Positions 38,873-40,003 of a DNA stretch of 40,003 nt are shown piece after piece. Numbering within the stretch: position 1 is the stretch's first letter; each line of letters opens with the position of its first letter. The notes below the pieces were generated by a model that was given only the letters and a program-made list of their open reading frames with translations, was not told where the DNA came from and searched no databases. This DNA is from Fibrobacter sp. (GTDB lineage Bacteria > Fibrobacterota > Fibrobacteria > Fibrobacterales > Fibrobacteraceae): positions 1-40,003 of the forward strand of contig JAGCPZ010000053.1 of the NCBI GenBank assembly GCA_017965445.1, written 5' to 3'. The position numbers and the translations under genes were made by a program.

Positions 38873-39034
38873 ATGCTTATGAATAACGAAATGGAACAGA
38901 AAAAAGAATACACCGTTCCTAAGATGGAAATTGTTCAATTCCAACCGCAAGGAAATCTTTTGGAATGCTCTCCTAACCCTTGTTCCACGCCAAACGATTT
39001 GGGGGAGAGACCCACGATTATACTTGATATTTAG
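38873..39034 (+). CDS. Small peptide, possible Bacteroidota-type precursor peptide
   Basis: A 53-residue open frame (starts possible at 38873, 38879 and 38891). After the start it reads KKEYTVPKMEIVQFQPQGNL, LECSPNPCSTPNDLG, ending RPTIILDI. The leader pattern (K-K-x-Y-x-x-P-K-M-E-x-V-x-F ... G-x-L-L) is like a group of small secreted or ribosomally made peptides common in Bacteroidota, where a conserved leader is followed by a variable Cys/Pro/Ser-rich core. No modification enzyme or transporter lies next to it. No Shine-Dalgarno sequence is visible. The assignment is by pattern only. Confidence 0.5.
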   Translation: MLMNNEMEQKKEYTVPKMEIVQFQPQGNLLECSPNPCSTPNDLGERPTIILDI

Positions 39035-39089
39035 AATCCGGTAACACGACCGTTCTCGGCCTTTTCATTGTCACCCTGTCCTTTTTAAC

Positions 39090-39122
39090 TGTCACCCCGG
39101 ACCCTGTTCCGGGGTCGGTTTT
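39090..39122 (+). repeat. Intergenic palindromic repeat (GTCA-type), possible terminator
   Basis: CCCCGGA (39095-39101) pairs with TCCGGGG (39108-39114), framed TGTCACCCCGG...CGGGGTCGG, with TTTTTATG following. It could also end the small-peptide transcript. Confidence 0.75.
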
Positions 39123-39205
39123 TATGCTTGCATTTTCTTTAATCCGAAAGAAATAGCGGGTCTTATTGTAAAATTTTTGATACAATCAAGAGTAAAAATT
39201 GCAAA

Positions 39206-39221
39206 CCTACAAAAATGTAAG
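39206..39221. promoter_or_regulatory. Palindromic operator-like site 1 upstream of gdhA
   Basis: CCTACAAAAATGTAAG: TACA-AAAA-TGTA is a dyad, with one outer mismatch against site 2. It begins 202 bases upstream of the gdhA start. Confidence 0.5.
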
Positions 39222-39244
39222 TTTTTGGTTTTGTAACCCTCGTT

Positions 39245-39272
39245 TTTTAACGAAAAAAAGCAATCGTTAAAA
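39245..39272. promoter_or_regulatory. TTTTAACG/CGTTAAAA inverted repeat between the two operator-like sites
   Basis: TTTTAACG (39245-39252) and CGTTAAAA (39265-39272) form a perfect 8-bp inverted repeat separated by 12 bases. It lies between the two TTACA-type palindromes. It could be a separate binding site or a weak stem-loop. Confidence 0.4.
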
Positions 39273-39287
39273 CTGATAAAAAAATAA

Positions 39288-39303
39288 CTTACAAAAATGT
39301 AAG
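39288..39303. promoter_or_regulatory. Palindromic operator-like site 2 upstream of gdhA
   Basis: CTTACAAAAATGTAAG is a perfect 6+6 dyad around AAAA. Its start is 82 bases from that of site 1, about eight helical turns, so both face the same side of the DNA. It lies 23 bases upstream of the TTTACA -35-like element. Confidence 0.55.
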
Positions 39304-39377
39304 AAATTAAAGATTTGGGCTCTGTTTTACACTTTTTACTGGGTGTTTGCTATCTTTACACCCGTTAAAAACATTAA

Positions 39378-40003
<626 letters not shown>

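Overview
The window looks like chromosomal DNA from a Fibrobacter-type bacterium (phylum Fibrobacterota). Three things suggest this. There are many short-signal lipoproteins whose mature part starts CSDxNPSS or CGDDNS. There are SUMF1/FGE-like proteins ending in GFRCC. Several promoters look like the Bacteroidota TAnnTTTG type, which fits the FCB superphylum. No tRNA, rRNA, CRISPR array, transposase or integrase was seen. The species cannot be fixed from sequence reading alone.

Layout. Positions 1-1095: the tail of one gene and a membrane-anchored unknown. 1112-4418 (minus): a U32-family protein and a small unknown. 4457-8169 (plus): a small lipoprotein; a structured RNA leader followed by a disordered single-pass membrane protein; then pyrD, a beta-barrel protein and a PDZ-thioredoxin fusion. 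8260-15208 (minus): a lipoprotein, and upstream of it a compact housekeeping operon read tilS > ftsH > folP > cdaA > FGE-like membrane protein. 15263-18419 (minus): three consecutive lipoproteins, at least two of them clear paralogues. 18601-18882 (plus): a small basic protein resembling ArfA, with a terminator hairpin inside its reading frame. 18812-22725 (minus): a DUF4832-like secreted protein, a small membrane protein, hisI and proA. 22981-25818 (minus): a glycoside hydrolase family 2 enzyme. 26046-30514 (plus): rplU-rpmA, a large FGE-like lipoprotein, an inositol-monophosphatase-family enzyme and a 49-residue membrane protein. 30647-33071 (minus): an acyl-CoA carboxylase beta chain and fabD. 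33293-38797 (plus): an acyl-chain operon of ACP, a fused ketosynthase/chain-length-factor-like protein, ketoreductase, dehydratase, acyltransferase and patatin-like lipase. 38873-39034: a small peptide. 39408-end: a truncated gdhA behind a 373-bp regulatory gap.

The strongest unusual signals are these. (1) Several families of short dispersed repeats (GTCAT...-type palindromes and tandem GACGARA heptamers) lie between genes and have also entered reading frames in frame, most strikingly three times in tilS (about 27% of the protein) and once in the U32 gene. (2) The ArfA-like gene has no stop codon before its own terminator, as in E. coli arfA, where non-stop mRNA makes expression depend on ribosome-rescue failure. 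(3) A fused KS-CLF-like protein whose second half has lost the catalytic Cys and His residues heads a small type II acyl-synthesis operon. (4) An unassigned multi-branched RNA lies upstream of the disordered membrane protein. All functional calls rest on motif reading; no database search was possible.
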